DNA from: an uncultured Lachnospiraceae bacterium
GTDB lineage: Bacteria > Bacillota > Clostridia > Lachnospirales > Lachnospiraceae
NCBI GenBank assembly: GCA_910585255.1
Contig: CAJUEI010000010.1
Location: forward strand, 1-33,778
Direction of reading: 5' to 3'
Length of the DNA stretch: 33,778 nt
This document shows positions 1 through 7,602 of this stretch, piece after piece. Below the pieces are notes generated by a model, which was not told the origin of the DNA, searched no databases, and saw only the letters and a program-made list of their open reading frames with translations. Position 1 is the first letter of the stretch; the number at the start of each line of letters is the position of its first letter. A program made the position numbers and the translations under genes.

Positions 1-90
1 AAAATCCTAGGTTTTCTACAGAAGCCTAAGAACTTCTAACTTTCTTCCGAAGTCACCACAGCCCAATACCACTTTTCCAATCTGCCTGTT
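1..90 (-). repeat. Partial copy of structured repeat family 1, cut by the window edge
   Basis: Read on the minus strand, this stretch matches the 5' part of the element at 281-528: a GACTTCGGAAGAAAG block, then TAGAAGTTCTT-GGCTTCTGT, then CCTAGGATTTT. The sequence corresponding to the outer stem differs from the other copies, as expected for a stem that drifts with compensation. The matching 3' arm would lie left of position 1, so pairing cannot be tested here. It faces away from the full copy at 281-528, about 190 bp apart. Confidence 0.75.
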
Positions 91-280
91 TTTCTCTTAG
101 AAACAGATCGATTAACTACAATATTTACAGATTCAAAACAGCAAAAGATCGTTCCCCCCATCTCTGTTATAACGCTTGTAATAAAAATAAATTTCTGTTA
201 TTTTCACAACATAAATTTTAATATATCACTATAATTTATAAAAAAAAGCCTGCCTGTTTTTTATTACCGGAGCCAGTGAA

Positions 281-528
281 CAGCCAGAGAGGGGCAGTTT
301 TATTGGATTGCTGTGACTTCGGAAGAAAGCTAGAAGTTCTTGGGCTTCTGTTGATCTCTAGGATTTTCGGGCACTTGTGTCCGAAAAAGGCACGTGTTTA
401 GCCTCCTGCAGAGGCGAATTGCGTGCCGGTCCGTCCGGTTGGATGCACCAAAATCAGAAGCCTTAGAACTTCTCTTTCTGGAGAGCGGAACAGCAATTCA
501 ATAAAACTGCCCCTCTCTGGCGTCCTCC
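281..528 (+). ncRNA. Candidate structured RNA / palindromic element, family 1, copy 1
   Basis: An outer helix pairs 284-314 with 490-520 over 31 positions (30 Watson-Crick, one G-U). Inside it an 18-nt arm containing AGAAGTTCTTGGGCTTCT pairs with AGAAGCCTTAGAACTTCT. Further helices are a 6-bp hairpin at 368-383, GGCACGT (389-395) with GCGTGCC (421-427), and within that GCCTC (401-405) with GAGGC (411-415). A conserved unpaired block, CCGTCCGGTTGGATGCACC, follows. Comparison with the copy at 20342-20594 shows 10 of 12 changed positions in the outer helix compensated, and all three inner hairpins also covary. No convincing protein is encoded. I do not recognise the family; HEARO-like RNAs or another ORF-less mobile RNA element are possibilities. 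Strand follows the shared conserved core and is inferred. Confidence 0.72.
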
Positions 529-597
529 CCCCCATTTTCCCCCAAAAAATCCATTCACTCTCAATAAATCCATCCAAAAAACGTTCCTTTACAATAT

Positions 598-2202
598 TTA
601 AATTCTTCTGCGTCTTCTTCTAAAACTACTCCTTCTGTCACGGCGTCTTATCCGATATGGCATATTCAGCCGAGAATACGTACCAAACTGGCGAACCTGC
701 TGCCTGCGAATTCGTTTCCTTCGTTCCCGCTCCACCTTTGTTTTAGATAAAAAGAAAAGAACAGCAAGCAAAAGAACTAACGCTGTAGTACCAGCAATCA
801 GATATCGAATATCAATTTTTATCACATGTTTTGGTGCAGTTGACATCAGATCGGTTATTTCTTGCGAAAGTATCTCTTCTCCATCCGATGTCGTCTCTAA
901 AACGGTACTTGTCTCCTCAGGAATACTCTTTGTAAATGAAAAAGTATTTCTGTCCCCATAAGTAACATCTAATGTAGCCGATCCCACATAATGCCCTCCA
1001 TATGAATACGTAATCGTAGCAAATGTAAGAGGACTCTCCTGCTCCGAATTATCAGCCTGTTCCGACAGATTTTCTGCTCCTTCTGCTGCATCGGTATTGG
1101 TAAACGTTAATTCTGCTTTTGCATCCGAAAATTCTGCATTTATCGGAAGAATAATAACCGAATCTTTATTTAATTCTATATCCAATGATGTGCGATCAAA
1201 GATCGAACCAGAAGAAGGAAAAAAACCATCTCTATGAAACGTATAATTTGTCTCATTCTCTGCAACATTTACCCTTTTAAAAGATAAAAATCCATAGTCC
1301 AGTAATGCCGCACTTTCCGTAAAGCAAGCCGGTGAAGTGGACTGCATAATAACACAGATTAAAGTCATACCATCACGTTCGGCAAAGGTTACAAGTGTAC
1401 TTCCGGCAACTGAAGTATATCCCGTTTTTCCTCCAAAACATCCCTCATAGTGAGAAGAACCATTTAAAATCAAATGATGCATGGTATTTACCGGACGGGA
1501 TTCCGGCTGTAGATTAGTCGGAGGAATCATATAAGAAGTAGTGCCGTTAATTTTTCGATATGTTTCATTAAATACTGCTGCACGTGAAATCATAGCCATA
1601 TCATAACAAGTTGTATAATGATTTTCATCAGGAAGTCCATTTGCATTGGCAAAATGAGTATTTACAGCACCCAATTCTTTTGCCCTCTCATTCATTAATT
1701 CAACAAATGCTGGAATAGAACCAGAGACATGTTCTGCTATAGCATTGGCACATTCATTAGCAGATGCCAGTAACAGCCCATACAGTGTATTCTCCATAGT
1801 AAGTTCTTCTCCCGGATTAATAGCAATATGACTGGAATCTCTTGGTACCGCAGCTATATTTGCCTCTGAATAATATACCATATCATGCAGGGAACTGTTT
1901 TCTATTCCTAAAACAGCAGTTAAAATTTTAGTAATACTGGCAGGATAACAACGCATACTCATATTTTTATCATATAATACTGTACCTGTCTCTGCTTCTA
2001 TTACAACCGCAGCGTGACTCTCTAAAACAGGAGCAATTGGCCAGCCTGCAATCTGATCCGTAGTAGAGTCAACCGGGAAGGGGGTGGTTTCCTCCTGAGA
2101 AACAGAAGTTTCAAAATCAGCAGTTGCCAGCGGATAAATGGTAGATGACAATACCAAGATACAAGTAACTATAAAAACCCTAATACGGGCAAATGATTTC
2201 AT
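598..2202 (-). CDS. D-alanyl-D-alanine carboxypeptidase (peptidase S11, DacF-like)
   Basis: Penicillin-binding carboxypeptidase that trims the terminal D-Ala from peptidoglycan stem peptides outside the membrane. The three active-site motifs are visible: SITK at residues 89-92 (catalytic Ser89, Lys92), SAN at 147-149, and KTG at 259-261. An N-terminal signal/anchor is followed by the S11 domain (about 60-330), a beta-rich C-terminal region, a membrane helix (about 466-486) and a strongly arginine-rich cytoplasmic tail ending RRRRRRI. The start at 2202 is chosen because AAGGAGG lies 7-8 bases upstream; a longer frame reaches 2238 but lacks such a site. The C-terminal helix plus basic tail is the family's usual membrane anchoring, though this tail is unusually rich in Arg. 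It is divergent from the regulator at 2469. The family is certain; the exact paralogue name is not. Confidence 0.93.
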   Translation of the reverse strand: MKSFARIRVFIVTCILVLSSTIYPLATADFETSVSQEETTPFPVDSTTDQIAGWPIAPVLESHAAVVIEAETGTVLYDKNMSMRCYPASITKILTAVLGIENSSLHDMVYYSEANIAAVPRDSSHIAINPGEELTMENTLYGLLLASANECANAIAEHVSGSIPAFVELMNERAKELGAVNTHFANANGLPDENHYTTCYDMAMISRAAVFNETYRKINGTTSYMIPPTNLQPESRPVNTMHHLILNGSSHYEGCFGGKTGYTSVAGSTLVTFAERDGMTLICVIMQSTSPACFTESAALLDYGFLSFKRVNVAENETNYTFHRDGFFPSSGSIFDRTSLDIELNKDSVIILPINAEFSDAKAELTFTNTDAAEGAENLSEQADNSEQESPLTFATITYSYGGHYVGSATLDVTYGDRNTFSFTKSIPEETSTVLETTSDGEEILSQEITDLMSTAPKHVIKIDIRYLIAGTTALVLLLAVLFFLSKTKVERERRKRIRRQQVRQFGTYSRLNMPYRIRRRDRRSSFRRRRRRI

Positions 2203-2401
2203 TCGTACTACCTCCTTGTATAATAAGTTTACAGCCAAGTAAAGCTGGCTTTATTATGTGTACTGCTTATTATAGGGTATTTTAGCATAGAGTACAAGGA
2301 TAAAATTTAATTTTTTTAATTATCGCCTGAATTATCATAGATATTTGATTTTTTTTCATGTATAATAACTAAAAAAGGAAATATTTTCTATTTTTTCCCA
2401 T

Positions 2402-2449
2402 ATAGTAGTCTGGCAAAAAGAAGGTCGATAAACACTACTATTTTATAAT
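2402..2449 (+). promoter_or_regulatory. Inverted repeat and -10 hexamer upstream of the XRE/TPR regulator
   Basis: ATAGTAGT (2402-2409) and ACTACTAT (2434-2441) form an 8-bp inverted repeat ending against TATAAT (2444-2449), 19 bases before the regulator start. No good -35 is visible, which fits a regulated promoter. The halves resemble the long inverted repeat at 4315-4378 (AAAATAGTA / TACTATTTT), so a shared operator is possible but unproven. Confidence 0.4.
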
Positions 2450-2468
2450 ACGAGAGAGGGGACAAAAG

Positions 2469-4307
2469 ATGACTTATATCGGAAAAATAATTAAAACAGA
2501 ACGCTGTGCACAGCGGATCAATCAGACCATGCTGGCACAGGGACTTTGTTCTGTTGCTACTTTATCTAGAATTGAAACAGGAGACTGCTTTGCTTCTGCA
2601 GAATTAATAAAAGAACTACTATCCCGTGTGGGAAAATCAGCCGACAAGCTGGAGTTAATCGTATCCTTAGAAGAATATACATTAGAAGAGAAAAAAGAAT
2701 TTGTGCTGGAATTAGCAAATAAAAAGGATTTAAAACAAATGAAAGAAGAAATGGAATCCCTAAAAAAGGAGATAAAAAAAGAAGACTTTGTAAATCAAAG
2801 ATTTCTTAAAGAAATGCAGATTATCTATCAACTGTTGTCAGGAAGAAAACTAGAAGAATTGGGAGAAAATCTAAAAAATGCACTTGCTGCAACTACAAAG
2901 ATAATAGACAGCAATGAAATTGGAAGATATTGTTTTTCTATTGAAGAATTAAAGTTATGGTATCTTATTGTATTAAGTGAAAAAGGTTCTAAAGAGAATG
3001 AATATAATATCTCTGTTCTAAATCGAATTAAAAGAGATATGGATGAGAGAAAATGGGATGAGGAAGAACGAGTAAAACTCTATCCCTATGTTATCTATAC
3101 ATTATGCGAATTATACGAAAAAGAAGAAAAATGGGATTATGTTTTGGAATATTCCAATGCAGCATTACATCTATTAAGAGAAAATAAAAGAACTTCCTGT
3201 ATTTTACCGCTTATGAAATATAAATTAAAAGCAATGGAACAGCGAAAAAAAGAGAATACAGAAGAATATCAAAACTATGCTTATTATATCAAGGCATGGG
3301 AAATGGCAAAGGAAATTACTGGGTTTTCTAATGACAAAGGAATTTTATCCATTTTTCAGCGAAACGGTCAGCCAGAATATTTTTTATTTGGCGAAATGCT
3401 AAAAGGCAAGCGAACCCAATTTCATTTTACACAGGCACAAATGAGTGAAGAATTAAAATGGAGTGAAGAATTTATCTCTCGGCTAGAAAACGGAAAGAAA
3501 AATATCAGTAAGAAAAACTATGAAAAATTAGCAGAATCTCTTCAGATGCAAAAGGAAAAAGCACAGTCAGGAATCTTAACCAGTCAATATGAAATATTAG
3601 AAAAAAGACGAAAAATTGGAATTTTAGTACAGGACAAACAATATGAGAAAGCAAATCTCATGCTGCATAAATTAAAAGAACAATTAGATCTGTCTATTTT
3701 AGAGAATAAACAGGATCTTTTATGTCTTGAAACCATTCTATTAAGGGGACAAAAAAAGCTTAGTAACGAAACCGCTTTAAAAAATTTTATACAGGCACTT
3801 CAGTTTACAATTCCTCAATATCCTGATATTCCACTAAGAGAATGTATATTTAAAAAAAATGAAGTTACTTTACTTAATAATATTGCATCTTGTTATGCGG
3901 AGAATCAAGAAATAGAAAAAGCAGCTCAAATATTAGAAGATACCTTATTTTCTTGTCTTAAAAGTAAAATTTATATTTCTAATCATTGCAGATTATTAAC
4001 ACCTTTAATCTTTAATTTTGCGAAATATACGGGTTTACTTGGGGATCATAAAAAGGCAATTGAATATTGCCAAAAAGCAATTCATCTAAATATTATAAAT
4101 GATCGTGGAAGCAAAATTTCTATTTTGTTTTATACAATTGGATGGAATTTAAAAGAATTAAATCATAATGATACGATCTATCAGCAGTACTGTCAGATAG
4201 CATATTATATTGGAGGATTGATGAAAGAAAAAGAGCGGCAGGAAGAAATTCTTTTTTTATATCAAAAAAATTCCGGCAAGCCTTTATTTCTAGAAAATAC
4301 ATTGTAA
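2469..4307 (+). CDS. XRE-family regulator with TPR region and two HTH domains (RRNPPA-like)
   Basis: A 612-residue putative cytoplasmic transcription regulator. An XRE helix-turn-helix sits at residues about 5-45 (LCSVATLSRIETGD is the recognition region). A second XRE-like domain lies at about 305-360, with FTQAQMSEELKW and EEFISRLENGKK. Between and after them are helical repeats of TPR type (for example about 205-240, 465-500 and 520-545). HTH plus TPR is the plan of PlcR/Rgg/RRNPPA peptide receptors, which bind secreted and re-imported oligopeptides; these are usually near 300 residues with one HTH, so this protein looks like a doubled version. The start follows GAGAGGGG with good spacing. 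A 43-residue secreted peptide gene lies convergently 85 bp downstream and is the natural candidate ligand. The peptide-receptor role is inferred. Confidence 0.85.
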   Translation: MTYIGKIIKTERCAQRINQTMLAQGLCSVATLSRIETGDCFASAELIKELLSRVGKSADKLELIVSLEEYTLEEKKEFVLELANKKDLKQMKEEMESLKKEIKKEDFVNQRFLKEMQIIYQLLSGRKLEELGENLKNALAATTKIIDSNEIGRYCFSIEELKLWYLIVLSEKGSKENEYNISVLNRIKRDMDERKWDEEERVKLYPYVIYTLCELYEKEEKWDYVLEYSNAALHLLRENKRTSCILPLMKYKLKAMEQRKKENTEEYQNYAYYIKAWEMAKEITGFSNDKGILSIFQRNGQPEYFLFGEMLKGKRTQFHFTQAQMSEELKWSEEFISRLENGKKNISKKNYEKLAESLQMQKEKAQSGILTSQYEILEKRRKIGILVQDKQYEKANLMLHKLKEQLDLSILENKQDLLCLETILLRGQKKLSNETALKNFIQALQFTIPQYPDIPLRECIFKKNEVTLLNNIASCYAENQEIEKAAQILEDTLFSCLKSKIYISNHCRLLTPLIFNFAKYTGLLGDHKKAIEYCQKAIHLNIINDRGSKISILFYTIGWNLKELNHNDTIYQQYCQIAYYIGGLMKEKERQEEILFLYQKNSGKPLFLENTL

Positions 4308-4314
4308 AATAAAA

Positions 4315-4378
4315 TTATATCAATCAAAATAGTATCCTAGTATGCTCTGATAATTGTTTACTATTTTGATTGATATAA
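4315..4378. terminator. 20-bp perfect inverted repeat between convergent genes
   Basis: TTATATCAATCAAAATAGTA at 4315-4334 is exactly complementary to 4359-4378, with a 24-base loop. It lies between the ends of the regulator (4307) and of the small peptide gene (4392), so a bidirectional terminator is the simple reading. There is no strong T-run, and its inner half-sites resemble the inverted repeat in the regulator promoter, so an operator role is an alternative. Confidence 0.5.
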
Positions 4379-4391
4379 AATTGCTTTCTAT

Positions 4392-4523
4392 TTAGGTACA
4401 CTCTATATAATCATCTTCCATATCGCAGAGAGGTGAAATGGCATTGTCTCCTACCATAGGAGTTACAGTAAATGCAAATAATAATACAAGTGCTAAACAA
4501 AAGCTAAAAATAGATTTTTTCAT
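4392..4523 (-). CDS. 43-residue secreted peptide, putative signalling peptide precursor
   Basis: A small gene with ATG at 4523 and AAGGAGA eight bases upstream, ending in TAA at 4392-4394. The product begins MKKSIFSFCLALVLLFAF, a clear Sec-type signal sequence (charged start, hydrophobic core about 5-20). The remaining C-terminal part is short and acidic, DNAISPLCDMEDDYIECT, with two cysteines eight positions apart. No bacteriocin leader motif such as a GG site is visible. Position and size fit a pheromone precursor for the RRNPPA-like regulator that converges on it; PapR in the PlcR system is a known analogue, though PapR lies on the same strand as its receptor. A small secreted structural or toxic peptide is also possible. 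The coding call rests on the ribosome-binding site and signal peptide. Confidence 0.72.
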   Translation of the reverse strand: MKKSIFSFCLALVLLFAFTVTPMVGDNAISPLCDMEDDYIECT

Positions 4524-4583
4524 GGATATATTCTCCTTAATTTTTTTTCTAAATTTATTTTAACGAAAAAAAGGAAAAAATAC

Positions 4584-4624
4584 CATGACCTATTTAAAAA
4601 ATATTTTTTTCTAAATAGGTCATG
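4584..4624. promoter_or_regulatory. 13-bp perfect palindrome in a divergent intergenic region
   Basis: CATGACCTATTTA (4584-4596) pairs exactly with 4612-4624 around a 15-base A/T loop. It lies about 60 bases upstream of the secreted peptide gene and 125 bases upstream of the response regulator, which are divergent. No gene ends here, so an operator for either promoter is more likely than a terminator, although the arms could form an RNA hairpin. Confidence 0.45.
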
Positions 4625-4748
4625 TTGTTTCTCTTCATTTTATACTATTTAACAAAACAGATTTTATAAATATGGAAGGGGTGTTTATTATTATAACAGA
4701 TTTTTTAAATTTATATAGCTATTATTAAGAATAAATTGGAGGAATAAT

Positions 4749-5411
4749 ATGCAAAAGATTTTAATTATAGAAGATGATGCAGAAAATAATCAAATTATTC
4801 GAGAATATCTAGAAAAACATGGGTATTCTTGTATGCAGGCCTATTCTGGCAGTGAAGGAAAACTGCTGTTTTCTATGGAATCCTATGATCTAATTTTATT
4901 AGACTTAATGCTTCCGGGAATCACAGGGGAAGAATTGGTTTCTCTATTTTCCGAGAAGGCTCCTGTTATTGTATTATCGGCAAAAAGCAAATTAGATAAT
5001 AAAGTGGAAGTCCTGTCAGCAGGTGCAGAAGACTATATCTGTAAACCATTTGATCTGCCGGAACTGCTGGTTCGAATCCAAGTCCAGCTCCGCCGCCGAA
5101 ATAAAATTAATTCACAAAAAATATACACTTACCGCACGTGGACTTTAAATTCAGATACACAAGAAATGGTAGCAAACGGGGAGCAAATCGAATTGACCCG
5201 TCATGAATTTTTAATGATAGAACTATTTATTCAAAATCCAAAACGAGTTTTTACCAAACAGATGATTTATGAGTATGCATGGGGTGAAGAATATCTAGCA
5301 GAAGATAAAAGCATCAACGTACATATCAGCAATATCCGCTCCAAATTAAAAAAAAGCGGAACAGACACCTATATCCAAACAGTATGGGGAATTGGTTTTA
5401 AACTTTTATAG
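4749..5411 (+). CDS. OmpR/PhoB-family response regulator
   Basis: A 220-residue DNA-binding response regulator. The receiver domain covers about 1-115 with acidic pocket residues E8-D9-D10, phosphoacceptor Asp52 (LILLDLMLPG) and Lys99 (CKPF). A winged-helix Trans_reg_C domain covers about 125-220, ending in the typical YIQTVWGIGFKL strand. GGAGG lies 8 bases before the ATG. It is followed by an ABC transporter and, after an inserted repeat, by a sensor kinase on the same strand. This gene set is typical of systems that sense peptide antibiotics or envelope damage and induce an exporter. Phased repeats at 5448-5480 are its likely binding sites. The inducer cannot be read from sequence. Confidence 0.94.
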   Translation: MQKILIIEDDAENNQIIREYLEKHGYSCMQAYSGSEGKLLFSMESYDLILLDLMLPGITGEELVSLFSEKAPVIVLSAKSKLDNKVEVLSAGAEDYICKPFDLPELLVRIQVQLRRRNKINSQKIYTYRTWTLNSDTQEMVANGEQIELTRHEFLMIELFIQNPKRVFTKQMIYEYAWGEEYLAEDKSINVHISNIRSKLKKSGTDTYIQTVWGIGFKLL

Positions 5412-5447
5412 CTCTATAAGAAAATCACCTTCCATAAAATCTTTACA

Positions 5448-5495
5448 CTTTCTTAAATCTTTCTAAGCACTTTTTAAAACCTGCTGTTGTATACT
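5448..5495 (+). promoter_or_regulatory. Phased 11-bp repeats and promoter ahead of the ABC genes
   Basis: CTTTCTTAAAT (5448), CTTTCTAAGCA (5459) and CTTTTTAAAAC (5470) start exactly 11 bp apart, one helical turn. A TATACT -10 lies at 5490-5495, so the third repeat covers the -35 position and no consensus -35 exists. Direct repeats of this spacing at a weak -35 are typical of promoters activated by OmpR-family regulators; the gene for one ends 36 bp upstream. Assignment of that regulator is inference. Confidence 0.6.
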
Positions 5496-5567
5496 GATTT
5501 TCATAGAAAACAGATATTATATGAGTAAATGTTTTAAAAATTTAAGAAAGGACAATTCAAAGCAGCA

Positions 5568-6494
5568 ATGGAAAAAACAAAAAAAATATTGGCTGTAGAA
5601 ACAACTTCTCTGACAAAACAATACAAAGACAAAGCAGCCGTAAAACAATTAAACCTCAAAGTACAAGAAGGTGAAATTTATGGGTTTATTGGAAGAAACG
5701 GTGCGGGAAAATCTACTACCCTAAAAATGATCAGCGGCTTAATCACTCCAACAGAAGGAGAAATTAAACTATTCGGAAAACCCATAAACGATCCTATTAT
5801 TCGCAGAAGAATCGGTGTATTAATTGAATCCACAGGATTTTATCCAAATCTGACAGCAAAACAAAATATGATAATGAAAGCAAAGTTAATGGGACTTACT
5901 GATTACAGCAGCGTAGAGCATGTACTTCAAATAACAGGACTTATAAATATCGAAAAAAAACAAATAAAACATTTTTCTATGGGAATGAAACAACGTCTAG
6001 GCATTGCACTGGCTCTGCTTGGAAACCCCGATCTTCTAATTTTAGATGAACCAATCAACGGGCTTGATCCGGAGGGTATTCGAGAACTGCGTCAATTAAT
6101 ATTACAGCTTCATGAAAAAGGAAAAACTATTTTACTTAGCTCTCATATTCTAGGAGAACTAAGCAAAATTTCCACAAATTATGGAATTATCAAAGACGGA
6201 GAATTAATTGAGCAGATCACAAAGGAGGAATTAGAAGAAAAATGTATGTCCTACTTTCAAATTGAAGTACACGATATACACCATGCCCTTGTACTGATTC
6301 AAGAAACATTTCCAAAGATACAAGCAGAAGTCTTTGACAAACAAACCATTCGAATTTATGGAATATCAGAAGGTTCTGAACTAAATCAACTATTAATCAG
6401 CCACCAAATACCGGTCTATTCTTCCGGCTTTCACCATATCGATCTGGAAGAATACTTTTTAGAACGTATGGAGGGAAAACAAAAAAATGTTTAA
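5568..6494 (+). CDS. ABC transporter ATP-binding protein (BcrA/drug-export type)
   Basis: A 308-residue ATPase subunit. Walker A is GRNGAGKST (about 42-50), the signature is FSMGMKQRLG, and Walker B with its catalytic Glu is LLILDEPINGLDP; the switch His is in LLSSHI. An extra C-terminal domain of about 80 residues after the ATPase core is usual in BcrA and lantibiotic-immunity proteins. It powers export or membrane removal of a substrate with the permease encoded next, whose start overlaps this gene's end by 8 bases. The AAAGGA upstream is about 15 bases from the ATG, longer than normal, so initiation may be weak. The substrate is unknown; bacitracin-like or lantibiotic peptides are the known substrates of relatives. 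Confidence 0.93.
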   Translation: MEKTKKILAVETTSLTKQYKDKAAVKQLNLKVQEGEIYGFIGRNGAGKSTTLKMISGLITPTEGEIKLFGKPINDPIIRRRIGVLIESTGFYPNLTAKQNMIMKAKLMGLTDYSSVEHVLQITGLINIEKKQIKHFSMGMKQRLGIALALLGNPDLLILDEPINGLDPEGIRELRQLILQLHEKGKTILLSSHILGELSKISTNYGIIKDGELIEQITKEELEEKCMSYFQIEVHDIHHALVLIQETFPKIQAEVFDKQTIRIYGISEGSELNQLLISHQIPVYSSGFHHIDLEEYFLERMEGKQKNV

Positions 6495-7293
6495 TTTATT
6501 ACGAATGGATTTATATCGAATCAAAAGAAGCAAATCACTTCCTATCTGCCTAGGAATCCTTTTCTTTGCAGCTATCTCTATCTTTACTTTACTCTGGCTT
6601 TTAGCTGTACCAGAAGGACAAGTTATTGCACTAAAGATAGGAATGATGACACCGGACGATAAAAAAACCGCATCTACTATATTAAATGATATAGATATTT
6701 TAACCCTATTTCGCCAAATCAGTCTAGACGGCGGACTTTACTCCGTTATATTAGGCATTTGGGTTATGCTGTTTCTCTGTTCTGACTACCAAAATGGATT
6801 TATAAAAAATATTATGGCTCTCTATTCCAACCGCTGGCTGTATTTGGGAAGCAAACTTCTTGCTGTCGGAATTGTAGATCTCTGTTATTTAGTCTTCCAC
6901 TTTGGATTTACCCTATTACTAAACTATCTTTTCGGAACGATTGTTCCTTATACCAAAATAAAAGATGTTCTGTTTTATCTGGCATGGGCATGGCTTCTTA
7001 CAATGGCTTTCTCTGCATTAATTATTTTAATCTGCATCTGTACACGAAGCATTGCCGCTGGATCTTTTGGAGCCATTTTACTTGGAAGCGGCTTAATTGT
7101 AGTGCCGATATATCAGATTATGCATCTGTTGCATTTAGGCGAATGGTTAAAATATTCGATTTATTTCAGCCTGTCCTATGGACCAAATCAATATACTTCT
7201 CTGCAGGATCTTCAAGTGTTTATAGTGGGAACTGTATTTCTTGTACTTTATTCGACAGCAGCAGGAATTTTACTGAAAAAGCAGGACATATAA
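6487..7293 (+). CDS. ABC-2 type transporter permease
   Basis: A 268-residue integral membrane protein with about six hydrophobic segments: near 17-37 (CLGILFFAAISIFTLLWLLA), 85-100, 125-150, 163-185, 190-212 and 240-262. A large soluble loop follows the first helix, as in the ABC-2 permeases that pair with BcrA-type ATPases. Its ATG overlaps the ATPase stop and is preceded by GGAGG inside the upstream gene, indicating translational coupling. It forms the membrane channel of the exporter. The downstream sensor kinase is separated by 309 bp holding a family-2 structured repeat. Confidence 0.9.
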   Translation: MFNLLRMDLYRIKRSKSLPICLGILFFAAISIFTLLWLLAVPEGQVIALKIGMMTPDDKKTASTILNDIDILTLFRQISLDGGLYSVILGIWVMLFLCSDYQNGFIKNIMALYSNRWLYLGSKLLAVGIVDLCYLVFHFGFTLLLNYLFGTIVPYTKIKDVLFYLAWAWLLTMAFSALIILICICTRSIAAGSFGAILLGSGLIVVPIYQIMHLLHLGEWLKYSIYFSLSYGPNQYTSLQDLQVFIVGTVFLVLYSTAAGILLKKQDI

Positions 7294-7318
7294 CCAGTTA
7301 GGATAAAGGATGGAGAAT

Positions 7319-7467
7319 GGAGGACGCCGAAAGCCAAAGGGAGCTCTATTCCGGGCCCGTTTGCACTTAGCATTTCCTCGTAGCGGACACTAAGACGCTA
7401 AAATACAGCGTCTAAGTGCCGACGGGAAATGATGACCCTGCATAGAGCTCCCTTTGGCTTTCGGCTG
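7319..7467 (-). ncRNA. Candidate structured RNA / palindromic element, family 2, copy A
   Basis: Outer arms 7327-7349 and 7442-7464 are perfectly complementary (23 bp). An apical hairpin pairs AGACGCT with AGCGTCT, and an inner helix pairs CATTTCC with GGAAATG. The conserved core includes GGGTCATCATTTCCCGTCGG and GCTACGAGGAAATGCTAAG when read on the minus strand. The copy at 8596-8745 has the same core; all four differences in the outer helix and three in the apical helix are compensated. The minus-strand reading ends in GGCGTCCTCC, also seen at the 3' ends of family 1. It fills most of the 309-bp gap between permease and kinase genes. Strand is inferred from shared ends. Confidence 0.7.
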
Positions 7468-7602
7468 TGTACTCCAAACCGAAAAAATAGTAAAATGTTT
7501 GCTGTAATTTCCAAATAAATATTTTAACCTTTAAAATAATAAATCAAATTTTATTATACGAAAATACGATATTACATTTATGCCACAGATAGGACTATAA
7601 AA

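Noticed and set aside
281..528. Group II intron or IscB/HEARO guide RNA as a firm label for family 1
   Set aside because: I see no domain V, no GTGYG start and no nuclease gene nearby; resemblance in size and compactness is not enough to assign a name.
423..623. Open frame of 66 codons
   Set aside because: It lies inside the family-1 element and runs over the carboxypeptidase end; the matching frame in copy 2 (20458-20676) is not conserved in protein sequence.
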